From Hymenobacter daecheongensis DSM 21074 (GTDB taxonomy: Bacteria; Bacteroidota; Bacteroidia; Cytophagales; Hymenobacteraceae), in the NCBI RefSeq assembly GCF_900141805.1, contig NZ_FQYN01000012.1, positions 1 through 64,000 of the forward strand: a stretch of 64,000 nt of DNA. Reading direction: 5' to 3'. The position numbers were made by a program, and so were the translations under genes. The notes under the pieces are model-generated. The model was not told the origin of the DNA. It saw only the letters and a list, made by a program, of their open reading frames with translations, and ran no database searches. Of the stretch, positions 41,637 to 49,529 are shown piece by piece; within the stretch, counting starts at the first letter, position 1, and each line of letters begins with the position of its first letter.

Positions 41637-43496
41637 ATGAAAAACCTTGCCCTCACCGGCCTGCTGGCCGCCGCTTTGCTGGCCGGCTGCAACCAGCAGA
41701 AAACCACCACCGCCAACACCGCCGACGCGAAAGAGCTGCCCGCGCTGTTCGATACGTATTGGGAAGAGCAAGCCAAGCTGTTTCCGCTGGCCGCCACCGC
41801 CCAGGGCGACAACCGCTACAACGACCAGCTGCCCAACGACCAGACCCGCGCCTTTCGCCAAAGCCTGGCCGCCTTCTACCAGCGCTACCTCACCCAGCTC
41901 GGCCGCTTCGAGCGCGAAAAGCTGTCGGCCAACGACCGCACCAGCTACGATATCTTCCAGTATGATCTGCAAACGCGGCTCGACGGCCTGCAGCAGGGCA
42001 TTCTGGTGGGCAGCGACTATCCCGCCCACTGGATGATTCCCTTCAGCCAGTTTGGCGGCCTGCCCATCTCGCTGGGCCAGTTCGGGGCCGGCACCGGCAG
42101 TCAGCCGTTCAAAACCGCCAAAGACTACGACAACTGGCTGGGCCGCGTCCACGGTTTCCCGGTGTGGGCCGATTCGGCCATCAGCAACTTCCGGGCGGGG
42201 ATGCGGGCCAGCGTGGTGCTGCCCCGGGCCCTGGTGCAGAAAATGATTCCGCAAATGCGGGCGCTGGTGGTCACGGACCCCGCCAAAAGTCTGTTCTACG
42301 GCCCCATCAGCACTTTCCCCAAAGACCTGGCCGCCGCCGACCGGCCGCGCCTGACCACGGCCTACCAGCAGGCCATCGGGCAGGAGCTGGTGCCGGCCTA
42401 CCGGAAGCTGGCCGATTTCCTGGAGCAGGAATACCTGCCCAAAGCCCGCGCCACCACCGGCATCAGCGCCCTGCCGGCCGGCCCGGAGCAATATCGGTTT
42501 CTGGTGAAATACTGGACCACCACCGACAAGACCCCGGAGGAAATCTACCGGACCGGCCGGAGCGAAGTGGCGCGCATTCGCACGGAGATGGAGCGGGTGA
42601 AAGCCCAGACGGGCTTCAAAGGCGACCTGAAAGCCTTCTTCGAGTACATGAAAACCGACCGCCGGTTTATGCCCTACAAGTCGCCGGAGCAGGTGCTGAG
42701 CGCTTTTCGCGGCATCCAGGCGCGCATCACGCCCAACCTGAAAAAAATGTTTGGGCGCACGCCCAAAACCGGGTTTGAAGTCCGGCAGACCGAGGCCTTC
42801 CGCGCCGCCTCGGCTTCGGCCGAGTATAATCCCGGCACCCCCGACGGCTCCCGGCCTGGCATCTTCTACGTGCCCATTCTGGATGCCACCACCTTCAACA
42901 CCACTTCCGGCATGGAGTCGCTGTTTCTGCACGAGGCCATTCCGGGGCACCACTACCAGGTTTCGCTGCAGCAGGAAAATGAAAGCCTGCCCAAATTCCG
43001 CCGCTTTGCCTGGTACGGAGCCATGGGCGAGGGCTGGGCGATGTACACCGAAAGCCTGGGCAAAGAGCTGGGCCTCTACACCGACCCCTACCAGTACATG
43101 GGCGCGCTGGGCGACGAAATTCACCGCGCCATCCGGCTGGTGGTAGATGTGGGCATGCACACCCAGAACCTGACCCGCGAGCAGGCCATCGACTACATGA
43201 TGGCCAACGAAGCCATCGGCGAGCAGGGCGCGACGGCCGAGATTGAGCGCTACATGGCCATTCCGGGGCAGGCGCTGTCGTATAAGATCGGGTCGCTGAA
43301 AATCGGGGAGCTGCGTCGCAAATACGAGCAGCAGCTCGGGCCGGGCGCGGCGGGTAAGCTCCGCGAGAAGTACCCGCACCAGAACGGCAATCATTTCCAC
43401 CTCAACGCCTTTCATGATGAGCTGCTGCGGGATGGCGTGATGCCGCTGGCCGTGCTGGAGCGCAAGATGGACGACTGGGCCGCCGGGGAGAAGTAG
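41637..43496 (+). CDS. DUF885 lipoprotein, probable metallopeptidase-like hydrolase
   Basis: 619 residues from ATG 41637. Lipoprotein signal MKNLALTGLLAAALLAGC with Cys18 in an LAGC lipobox, so it is anchored to a membrane and exposed to the periplasm. The DUF885 family metal-like motif HEAIPGHHYQ (432-441) and the following GEGWAMYTESLGKELG are intact. Structures of relatives show a zinc-peptidase-like helical fold; the substrate is unknown. Normal length for the family. An upstream frame to 41478 has no homology. Monocistronic. Confidence 0.9.
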   Translation: MKNLALTGLLAAALLAGCNQQKTTTANTADAKELPALFDTYWEEQAKLFPLAATAQGDNRYNDQLPNDQTRAFRQSLAAFYQRYLTQLGRFEREKLSANDRTSYDIFQYDLQTRLDGLQQGILVGSDYPAHWMIPFSQFGGLPISLGQFGAGTGSQPFKTAKDYDNWLGRVHGFPVWADSAISNFRAGMRASVVLPRALVQKMIPQMRALVVTDPAKSLFYGPISTFPKDLAAADRPRLTTAYQQAIGQELVPAYRKLADFLEQEYLPKARATTGISALPAGPEQYRFLVKYWTTTDKTPEEIYRTGRSEVARIRTEMERVKAQTGFKGDLKAFFEYMKTDRRFMPYKSPEQVLSAFRGIQARITPNLKKMFGRTPKTGFEVRQTEAFRAASASAEYNPGTPDGSRPGIFYVPILDATTFNTTSGMESLFLHEAIPGHHYQVSLQQENESLPKFRRFAWYGAMGEGWAMYTESLGKELGLYTDPYQYMGALGDEIHRAIRLVVDVGMHTQNLTREQAIDYMMANEAIGEQGATAEIERYMAIPGQALSYKIGSLKIGELRRKYEQQLGPGAAGKLREKYPHQNGNHFHLNAFHDELLRDGVMPLAVLERKMDDWAAGEK

Positions 43497-43587
43497 GTCG
43501 GCGCTTGGGCCCGAATTTCGTCCCAACGCCGGGCCGGCTCCTGCGTTTAGGCCAGAAACTCATTCTTCTACCCATCCCTTTCTTCTT

Positions 43588-44130
43588 ATGGCAAATCTTC
43601 TTTGGAAAACCCTGGGCGCGGGTGCCCTGGCCGGCCTGCGCAGCATGACCCCGCTGGCCACGCTGAGCAGCTCGCTGGCCAAGCACAACTCCGCCAATCT
43701 GGCCGCCTCGCCGCTGCGGTTTCTGCAGTCGAAAGCGGCCGCTACGGGCCTCAAGCTGCTGGCCGGCGGCGAAATGGTGGCCGACAAAATCCCCGGTATG
43801 CCCAACCGCACCAACCCAACCGCTCTGCTGGGCCGTGCCCTTTCCGGGGCCCTGATTGGGGCCACGATGTATAAAGCGGGCAAAAACCGGCAGGTAGCCG
43901 TGGGGGCCGCGCTAGGCAGCGTGGCCGCCGTGGCCGCCACTTTCGCCAGCTTCCACCTGCGCAAAAGCCTGGGCAAGCAAACCCAGGTGCCCGACACGGC
44001 TTGGGCTCTGGCCGAAGATGCCGCCACGCTGGGCAGCAGCCTGGCCGTGGCTAAAGCGCCCAAAGAGGCCCGGCCGCGGTTTGGCCGCTACGCCTGGCCC
44101 CGCTACGGGCAGCGCGGGTTTTGGGGCTGA
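43588..44130 (+). CDS. DUF4126-like membrane protein
   Basis: 180 residues, starting MANLLWKTLGAGALAGLRSM then TPLATLSSSL. Contains the GLRSMTPL element, LLAGGEMVADKIPGMPNRTN and GRALSGALIGATMYKAGKN, typical of DUF4126 proteins with three to four weak membrane helices. Function unknown. It is followed by a large inverted repeat (44163-44259). C-terminus is basic (RPRFGRYAWPRYGQRG). Confidence 0.75.
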   Translation: MANLLWKTLGAGALAGLRSMTPLATLSSSLAKHNSANLAASPLRFLQSKAAATGLKLLAGGEMVADKIPGMPNRTNPTALLGRALSGALIGATMYKAGKNRQVAVGAALGSVAAVAATFASFHLRKSLGKQTQVPDTAWALAEDAATLGSSLAVAKAPKEARPRFGRYAWPRYGQRGFWG

Positions 44131-44162
44131 GCCGGCCGGTCAGGCTGATTTTTAAACTGCCC

Positions 44163-44259
44163 GAACAATGAAGCGACGCGACTTTCCGCGTCTTGGCGTT
44201 GAACGACTCCCGAGGGTCGCGAATGCCGAGACGTGGAAAGTCGCGTCGCTTCATCGTTC
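44163..44259. repeat. Long imperfect inverted repeat
   Basis: The 36-nt left arm (44163-44198, core ATGAAGCGACGCGACTTTCC) matches the right arm (44224-44259) in reverse complement at 32 of 36 positions, with a 25-nt centre that itself can pair (CGACTC/GGGTCG). It reads the same on both strands, has no coding potential and resembles dispersed palindromic units of this genus. Confidence 0.7.
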
Positions 44260-44298
44260 AGAATCTTCACGGACTGGCTCTGCGGTAGGCCGATTGGG

Positions 44299-44433
44299 TG
44301 TGACAAAATAATGCTGACTGCCTGTTGTTGTCACAAGCCAGTGTGTGACACAATTCTGTACATTACCGATTGTTGTCACACGCTGGCTTGTGACACGATG
44401 TGCATCTTCCTTATTTTTTGTCACACCCACCCG
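44299..44433 (+). promoter_or_regulatory. Three phased 45-bp units with TGTGACA-N22-TTGTCACA, before an HTH gene
   Basis: Six boxes alternate in orientation: TGTGACA at 44299, 44344 and 44389, and TTGTCACA at 44328, 44373 and 44418. Every unit is exactly 45 bp, with 22 bp between the two half-sites and 8 bp to the next unit, and with different filler in each. The array ends two bases before the ATG at 44436. The two inner 23-bp palindromes are also reverse complements of each other with one mismatch, and the outer ends TGGGTGTGACAAAA and TTTTGTCACACCCA are inverted repeats. It is most simply an operator array read by the HTH protein encoded next to it. Confidence 0.65.
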
Positions 44434-44435
44434 CT

Positions 44436-44993
44436 ATGCCCAATTACCTCCGCGACCAGTTCGGATTAACCCAGGAGCGCCTGGCCTCGTGGCTAGGCAT
44501 TGCCCGCGGCACGCTGGCGATGGGCGAAGGCAACGGCAGCCGCGGGCTGCCGGGGGCCAACTGGGTGAATAATCTGCGCCTGCTGCTGGCCGGCCAGGGC
44601 AAAGTGTACGACCCCGCCACCCCCGACGCGCCCCACCCGGCCCCGCCGCCGCTGCCGCCTCCACCCATCACCACCGACCCGCTGGCCTGGCGCGTGCGGG
44701 TAGCCCGCCACGAGATGTACCAGCTAACCCGCCGCCTGGAGCGGATGCAGGCCCGCGCCGCCCAGCATAATTTGCGGCTGGCGGCCCTGCCCGCCCTGCG
44801 GGCCTACGCCGGCCCGGTAGAGAACCCCGCCCGCGAAGCCGGCTGGCTGGCCCTGTTCGAGGGCGAGGCCGTGGACGAGCTTCGCGACCTGTGCGGAGCC
44901 GGCCCCCAGCGCCTGCTGGAAGCCCGCCTCGCGGGCCTGGTCCGCGAAGTGGAGCTGTTGGAAGAGCTGCTGCCCCCGCCGGAGCCGGCGTAA
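44436..44993 (+). CDS. HTH (XRE-like) DNA-binding protein with coiled-coil tail
   Basis: 185 residues. The N-terminus MPNYLRDQFGLTQERLASWL then GIARGTLAMGEGNGSRG reads as a helix-turn-helix (about 3-40). A Pro-rich linker (PHPAPPPLPPPPITT, about 64-82) leads to a helical region (about 85-185) rich in Arg/Leu/Glu, ending LVREVELLEELLPPPEPA. It looks like a two-part DNA-binding regulator. Its start lies two bases after the three-unit TGTGACA array, so autoregulation through those boxes is inferred. No known family name. Confidence 0.65.
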   Translation: MPNYLRDQFGLTQERLASWLGIARGTLAMGEGNGSRGLPGANWVNNLRLLLAGQGKVYDPATPDAPHPAPPPLPPPPITTDPLAWRVRVARHEMYQLTRRLERMQARAAQHNLRLAALPALRAYAGPVENPAREAGWLALFEGEAVDELRDLCGAGPQRLLEARLAGLVREVELLEELLPPPEPA

Positions 44994-45006
44994 GGCCCGA
45001 ATCAAT

Positions 45007-45047
45007 CAAAAAGAGGCCCGCAACGTGCGTTGCGGGCCTCTTTTTTG
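45007..45047. terminator. Bidirectional terminator
   Basis: GAGGCCCGCAAC (45013-45024) pairs perfectly with GTTGCGGGCCTC (45029-45040) with an A-run before and a T-run after. It serves the HTH gene and the convergent lipoprotein gene ending at 45064. Confidence 0.9.
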
Positions 45048-45063
45048 GGCGGCTGATTCGGCC

Positions 45064-45432
45064 TTACTTCTGGGTGGTGCCGGAGTTGGTGCCGCTCTTG
45101 GTGTTGTTGTAGGAGGCCGCGCCGGGCGGTGGCGGGCCGCCGGCCGCCCCTTTCACTGGCGTCGACTCGTTGAGGCCGGCCGGCGGGGTAGCCGTGCCCT
45201 GGTCGGTGGCCTGCTGCTGATCGGCGGCGGAGCCGGTGCCGGCGGGCGGATTCACGTTTTGCGCGGTGTTCACGCTATCCATGTCGGTTTCCATCTTGCG
45301 GGCCGGCGGAGCATCGGAGAAGTCGTTGTTGGTTTGCTGGTCGGTGCCGGGGGTGCGGCTTCGGTCGCAGGCGGCGAAGGTGGCGGAAGCGGCCAGCGCC
45401 CCGGCCAGCAGCACTCGTTGGGATAGTTTCAT
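45064..45432 (-). CDS. Small low-complexity lipoprotein
   Basis: 122 residues from ATG 45432. Signal MKLSQRVLLAGALAASATFA then AC gives a lipobox with Cys22, so a lipid anchor is expected. The rest is disordered, rich in Thr, Pro, Gly and Asn (TDQQTNNDFSDAPPARKMET; PPPPGAASYNNTKSGTNSGT). No domain recognised. It is divergent from the Dph6-like gene at 45540. Possibly a cell-envelope stress or spacer lipoprotein. Confidence 0.7.
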   Translation of the reverse strand: MKLSQRVLLAGALAASATFAACDRSRTPGTDQQTNNDFSDAPPARKMETDMDSVNTAQNVNPPAGTGSAADQQQATDQGTATPPAGLNESTPVKGAAGGPPPPGAASYNNTKSGTNSGTTQK

Positions 45433-45527
45433 TTGGGGTTGGGTTGGTTGGGCGATGCTATGTCGGTTTGAAGTGCGGTATACGCGGGATGGCCGGGCCG
45501 TGGCTAACCCACGCCGGCCCAAACCGC

Positions 45528-45535
45528 TAGCTTTG
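45528..45535 (+). promoter_or_regulatory. -7 promoter box immediately before a start codon
   Basis: TAGCTTTG is an exact TAnnTTTG box ending four bases before ATG 45540. If used, transcription would begin at or just inside the start codon, giving a leaderless or nearly leaderless mRNA. Confidence 0.45.
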
Positions 45536-45539
45536 CCGC

Positions 45540-46238
45540 ATGGCAATTCCGGTTCTTATCAATTGGAGCGGGGGCAAAGACTCGGCCCTGGCCCTGTACC
45601 ACCTCCTGCACGATGCCCGCTACCAGGCCGCGCACCTGCTTACCAGCGTGAATGCCCACTACCAGCGCGTATCGATGCACGGCGTGCGCGTGGCGCTGCT
45701 GGAGGCGCAGGCCCGGCGCATCGGTCTGCCCCTCACCCAGCTGGCCCTGCCCGAAACTCCCGATATGGCCGCGTACGAGCAACTCATGCAGGCCGCCCTC
45801 GGCCCGCTGGTGGCCCAGGGAATCCGGCACGCCATGTTCGGCGACATCTTTCTCGAAGACCTGCGCACTTACCGCGAGCAGCAGCTGGCCCGCCTCGGCA
45901 TGCAGGCCCAGTTTCCGCTCTGGCAGCGCCCCGGTGCCGATATTCTGCGCGAATACCTCAGTCTGGGCTTTCGCGCCATCATCGTGTGCGTGAATGCGCG
46001 GCACCTCGACCAAAGCTTCTGCGGCCGCCTGCTCGACGAAGATTTTCTGCGCGACCTGCCTCCCGGCGTGGACCCCTGCGGCGAAAACGGGGAGTACCAC
46101 AGCTTCGTGTTCGACGCGCCGTATTTCTCCACGCCCATTCTCTTTACCAAAGGCGAAATCGTGCGCCGCACCTACCCAGCCCCCGGCGGCGGGGGCGAGG
46201 CCGCCTTTTGGTTCTGCGACCTGCTGCCAGCGGGCTGA
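45540..46238 (+). CDS. Dph6-like ATP-pyrophosphatase (diphthine-ammonia ligase family)
   Basis: 232 residues. The PP-loop SGGKDS (10-15) and the family pattern MFGDIFLEDLRTYREQQLAR and GENGEYHSFVFDAPYF are those of the diphthine-ammonia ligase (Dph6/MJ0570) family. The eukaryotic enzyme finishes diphthamide on EF-2. Bacteria lack diphthamide, so the true substrate here is unknown, perhaps another amidation. Cytosolic and monocistronic. A TAGCTTTG promoter box ends just before the ATG. Confidence 0.85.
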   Translation: MAIPVLINWSGGKDSALALYHLLHDARYQAAHLLTSVNAHYQRVSMHGVRVALLEAQARRIGLPLTQLALPETPDMAAYEQLMQAALGPLVAQGIRHAMFGDIFLEDLRTYREQQLARLGMQAQFPLWQRPGADILREYLSLGFRAIIVCVNARHLDQSFCGRLLDEDFLRDLPPGVDPCGENGEYHSFVFDAPYFSTPILFTKGEIVRRTYPAPGGGGEAAFWFCDLLPAG

Positions 46239-46258
46239 AGCAGTAATGCGGAAATCCG

Positions 46259-47275
46259 CTAAAACTCGTATTCGTCGCGGTGCCGGCTCGCGTAGCGGTT
46301 GGCATAAGGCCGATGCGGGGCCGCGCCGTTTTTGCGCTTGCGCAGCAACAAGTAGCCCAGCCCGCCCACCAGCGCCGCCCCGGCTACCCACTTGGGAAAC
46401 GCATCGGCCGGGGCCGGCGGCACCGACACCACGCCCGACTCGTCGGCTACGGCCGGGTGGCCCACGTAGCGGCCGTGGGCCGGCACGGCCTGCTGCTCAA
46501 AGTTGGTGGCCAGCGCGTGCAGCTGCCGCCGCAGCTCCTGGCCGTGCATCGGAATGCCGTGGCCGGTGGCCGCAATCTGGGGCTCCAGCGCCGCCAGCCG
46601 CTGCACCGATTCGCGGGCCTGCTGCCAGTCGGGGGTGAAGTAGGCGGGCGGGCCGTGCACCTCCTGGCGCTGCTCCCACACCGCCAGCCCCGATTCCTGC
46701 TGCACCGTCACGAAAGCATCGCCCGCCAGCAGTACCCGGTCGGAGTCGCGGAAGAACGCGACGTGGCCGGGCGTGTGACCGGGCGTATGAATCCAGCGCC
46801 ATTCGGTCAGAAACGGCAGGGTGCCGTTCACGGGCAGCGGCTTCACGCGGGAGCCCAGGTCGATGGGCTTTTTGGGGTAGAGAAACGACATGGCCGCCAT
46901 CATACCCCCGCCCACCGTGGGGTCCGGCGGCGGATACGACGAGCGGCCCGTGAGGTAGGGCATCTCCAACGGATGGGCATACACGGGCACGTTCCACTCT
47001 TCCGCCAGCGTTTTCAGCGCCCCGATGTGGTCGAAATGGCCGTGGGTAAGCACGATGGCCGCGGGCGGGTTGTTGGCCCCGAAAATGGCCTCGGCGTGGT
47101 GCTTGATCTTTTCGGCCGAGCCGTATAGGCCGGCATCAACGAGCACCCAGGGCTCCAGCGGCGACGATGTGTCGCGCACGAAATACAGGTTGACAAAAAC
47201 ATTGCGCAGCCCCCACACGCCCGGCGCAACGGCCTGCAGGGTAGGGGTGGTAGCACGATTCGCGTGTTCAGACAT
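46259..47275 (-). CDS. MBL-fold metallohydrolase with C-terminal membrane anchor
   Basis: 338 residues. Metal-binding motif HGHFDH (78-83), then HTPGHTPGHVAFF and GDAFVT give the zinc site of a metallo-beta-lactamase fold. A C-terminal helix (about 293-308, WVAGAALVGGLGYLLL) followed by a basic tail (RKRKNGAAPHRPYANRYASR) anchors it to the inner membrane with the catalytic domain on the same side as its N-terminus, probably cytoplasmic since no signal peptide exists. The reaction (lactone, glyoxalase II-like or other) is not determined. Convergent with the Dph6-like gene. Confidence 0.87.
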   Translation of the reverse strand: MSEHANRATTPTLQAVAPGVWGLRNVFVNLYFVRDTSSPLEPWVLVDAGLYGSAEKIKHHAEAIFGANNPPAAIVLTHGHFDHIGALKTLAEEWNVPVYAHPLEMPYLTGRSSYPPPDPTVGGGMMAAMSFLYPKKPIDLGSRVKPLPVNGTLPFLTEWRWIHTPGHTPGHVAFFRDSDRVLLAGDAFVTVQQESGLAVWEQRQEVHGPPAYFTPDWQQARESVQRLAALEPQIAATGHGIPMHGQELRRQLHALATNFEQQAVPAHGRYVGHPAVADESGVVSVPPAPADAFPKWVAGAALVGGLGYLLLRKRKNGAAPHRPYANRYASRHRDEYEF

Positions 47276-47491
47276 GGCAGACGGGTATCAGGGTTGAATG
47301 AATGAGCGTTATACAGAGCCTGCTTACGCAATTCGGCGCGGTAGGATGACTACGCTCCGGCCGTACTTTTCGCCTGGTTTTTTGTTAAAGTGCGCAGCAA
47401 GGGTGCCGACTGAAGAAAGCACGTCATGCTTCGACAAGCTCAGATGACGTTCTTTTAGTTCGTTAGCCTCTCCCCGCACTCACCCCGCCTC

Positions 47492-47899
47492 ATGCCCGCT
47501 GCTCCCGCTACCATCCTCTTCGACGGTGTCTGCAACCTCTGCAATGGCTTCGTGCAGTTCATCATCCGCCACGATGCCGCCGGCCGCTTCCGGTTTGCGG
47601 CGCTGCAGTCGGCAGGTGGACAGGCGCTACTGACCGCCAACGGCCTAGTGGCCCCGGCTGAGCCGGAAACGGTGCTGCTGGTAGAAGACGGCCAGATATA
47701 CACGCACTCCACCGCCGTGCTGCGCATTGCCCGTGGCCTGGGTGGCGGGTGGCGGGGGCTGGCGGCGGTAGGCGGGCTGCTGCCCCGGCGCTGGCGCGAT
47801 GCGCTCTACCGCTTCGTGGCCCGGCACCGCTACCGCTGGTTTGGCCGGCAGCAGGCCTGTATGCTGCCCACGCCGGCCCTGGCCGGGCGGTTTTTGTAG
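47492..47899 (+). CDS. DCC1-like thiol-disulfide oxidoreductase (DUF393)
   Basis: 135 residues. The defining DxxCxxC motif is at D11-GV-C14-NL-C17 (LFDGVCNLCNGF), followed by the family features RFAALQS, ILRIARGLGG and RHRYRWFGRQQACMLPT. These small proteins have a thioredoxin-like fold and are predicted redox or thiol-handling proteins; the partner is unknown. Ends 80 bp before the quinone reductase gene, which could share a transcript, although a TATCTTCG box at 47923 may serve the latter separately. Confidence 0.88.
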   Translation: MPAAPATILFDGVCNLCNGFVQFIIRHDAAGRFRFAALQSAGGQALLTANGLVAPAEPETVLLVEDGQIYTHSTAVLRIARGLGGGWRGLAAVGGLLPRRWRDALYRFVARHRYRWFGRQQACMLPTPALAGRFL

Positions 47900-47922
47900 C
47901 GGCGACGTTGGCCGCGGCGGGC

Positions 47923-47930
47923 TATCTTCG
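47923..47930 (+). promoter_or_regulatory. Possible -7 box for the quinone reductase gene
   Basis: TATCTTCG, one base from TAnnTTTG, 49 bp before ATG 47980, in the gap after the DCC gene. Confidence 0.3.
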
Positions 47931-47979
47931 CCCGCCGCGGCCGGTGGCTGCTTTTCTTCCCTCCTTAATTCTTCGACTT

Positions 47980-48984
47980 ATGCAGGCTCTCCAGCTCAAT
48001 GGCATCAACCAGCCCCTGGTTCTCACCGAAGTGCCCACTCCCGCACCCGGCCCCGGCGAGGTGCTGGTGCGGCTCCGCGCCGCCGCCCTCAATCACCGCG
48101 ACGTCTGGATTCAGAAGGGCCAGTACGCCGGGCTGAAATTCCCCTGCATCCTGGGTTCCGATGGGGCCGGCGTGGTAGCAGCCCTCGGCGAGGGCGTGGC
48201 CGCCGACCTGTTGGGCCAGGCCGTGCTCATCAACCCCGGCCAGAACTGGGGCGACAACCCCCACGCGCAGGCCAAAAGCTTCACCATTCTGGGCCTGCCC
48301 CATCAGGGCACCTTCGCTGAGTACGTGGCCGTGCCGGCCGAAAAAGTGCACGCTCTGCCAACGCACCTTGGGTTCGAGCAGGCCGCGGCCCTGCCGCTGG
48401 GCGGGCTCACGGCCTACCGGGCCGTGTTCACGCGGGCCGGGCTGCGGGCCGGCGAGCGGGTCTTGATTACCGGCGTGGGCGGCGGCGTGGCCATTCTGGC
48501 CCTGCAAATGGCTGTGGCCGCGGGGGCTGAAGTGTGGGTAACCTCCGGCTCGCCCGAAAAAATAACGCGGGCCGTGGCGCTGGGAGCCAGAGGCGGCGTT
48601 AGCTACAAGGACGAAAACTGGCCCGCCGACCTCGTGCGGCAGGCCGGCGGGGCCTTCGACGTGCTAGTGGACAGTGCGGCCGGGCCGGGCTTCGGGGCGC
48701 TGCTGGATGCCGCCGCGCCGGGCGGGCGCATCATGTTCTACGGCGGCACGCTGGGCGCTATTTCGCAACTGCCGCCGGCCAAAATCTTTTGGAAGCAGCT
48801 CTCCATCCTGGGCTCCACGATGGGCACCGACGACGATTTTGCTGCTATGGTGCGCTTCGTGGCCGAGCATAAGCTGGTGCCAATGGTAGATCAGGTGTTT
48901 GGGCTGGCCGAGGGCGAGCAGGCCATGCGCCGGATGGATGAAGGCCATCAGTTCGGCAAAATAGTGCTCCGGATTCCGGAGTGA
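47980..48984 (+). CDS. Zinc-type/quinone oxidoreductase of the MDR family
   Basis: 334 residues from ATG 47980 (MQALQLNGINQPLVLTEVPT). GroES-like N-terminal part (AAALNHRDVWIQKGQYAGL, GSDGAGVVAALGEGV) and Rossmann part (LITGVGGGVAILALQMAVAA). No structural four-cysteine zinc site is visible. It fits the NADPH-dependent quinone oxidoreductase/YogA-like branch of medium-chain dehydrogenases; substrate unknown. Cytosolic. The frame runs open upstream to 47749, overlapping the DCC gene, but only this ATG fits the family start. Confidence 0.88.
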   Translation: MQALQLNGINQPLVLTEVPTPAPGPGEVLVRLRAAALNHRDVWIQKGQYAGLKFPCILGSDGAGVVAALGEGVAADLLGQAVLINPGQNWGDNPHAQAKSFTILGLPHQGTFAEYVAVPAEKVHALPTHLGFEQAAALPLGGLTAYRAVFTRAGLRAGERVLITGVGGGVAILALQMAVAAGAEVWVTSGSPEKITRAVALGARGGVSYKDENWPADLVRQAGGAFDVLVDSAAGPGFGALLDAAAPGGRIMFYGGTLGAISQLPPAKIFWKQLSILGSTMGTDDDFAAMVRFVAEHKLVPMVDQVFGLAEGEQAMRRMDEGHQFGKIVLRIPE

Positions 48985-49093
48985 CTTTAGCGTAAATATT
49001 CTATTGAAAAAAAACCACTCTAAGGAATGTTGGAGCGGGTTTTTGTGTTCTAAATGCAGCTGTGAATAAGTTGATTTCAACCTGCTTTTCTTT

Positions 49094-49351
49094 ATGAAAA
49101 ACCCCGCTGGATACCTGGAGAATCACGTTTTTGAAGCCCGTCGTCCGCGCCGCGAGCTGCAGCCTGTAGTGGCCTACGCCGATGCCGTGCAAGCCATCGA
49201 AGCTGCGTTGGCTGATGCGGAAAAATACAAATATCTGCTCATGCGCGCCCTGCGCCGTCACGCCGACGATCTGGCTGCGCAAGCGCCGATGGCCGCCGCT
49301 CCGGAAATGGCAGTGGTGCCCATGTACAGGGAACTGGAACAAGCCGCCTGA
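49094..49351 (+). CDS. Small conserved-looking hypothetical protein
   Basis: 85 residues, MKNPAGYLENHVFEARRPRR then ELQPVVAYADAVQAIEAALA. A helical, charged small protein without signal peptide or recognised family. An A/T-rich leader precedes it (about 48990-49090), unlike the GC-rich coding neighbours, and a composite repeat follows at 49372. Supported by ATG, frame length and composition only. Confidence 0.55.
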   Translation: MKNPAGYLENHVFEARRPRRELQPVVAYADAVQAIEAALADAEKYKYLLMRALRRHADDLAAQAPMAAAPEMAVVPMYRELEQAA

Positions 49352-49371
49352 GTTGGCTACTGCCTATATTT

Positions 49372-49529
49372 TGTCATCCTGAGCTTGCGAAGGACCTTCC
49401 TCTTTTCGCACTACCAAAACTCCTTTCAACGCACAAAGCCCTCTACCGCACGCTAGTAAAGAGCTTTGCTCATTTAAAACAGCTTTGTACTGGCAAAGAG
49501 GAAGGTCCTTCGCTTTGCTCAGGATGACA
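49372..49529. repeat. Composite intergenic repeat with inverted ends
   Basis: Outer arms of about 34 nt begin TGTCATCCTGAGCTTGCGAA (49372) and end TTTGCTCAGGATGACA (49529). Inside is a hairpin CAACGCACAAAGCCCTCTAC / GTAAAGAGCTTTG (49427-49470) nearly identical to a stretch at 57808-57856. The right arm supplies the last two serine codons and the stop codon of the FAD protein ending at 49519. Confidence 0.65.

Noticed and set aside
41600-43526. Very long minus-strand frame opposite the DUF885 gene
   Set aside because: Composition is that of a frame shadow. Only its far end (41391-41600), outside the DUF885 gene, is kept as a possible remnant.
44299-44433. CRISPR-like pattern of palindromic 23-bp repeats with 22-bp unique spacers
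   Set aside because: Only two full repeats, of opposite orientation, and no cas gene in the window. Treated as an operator-like array.
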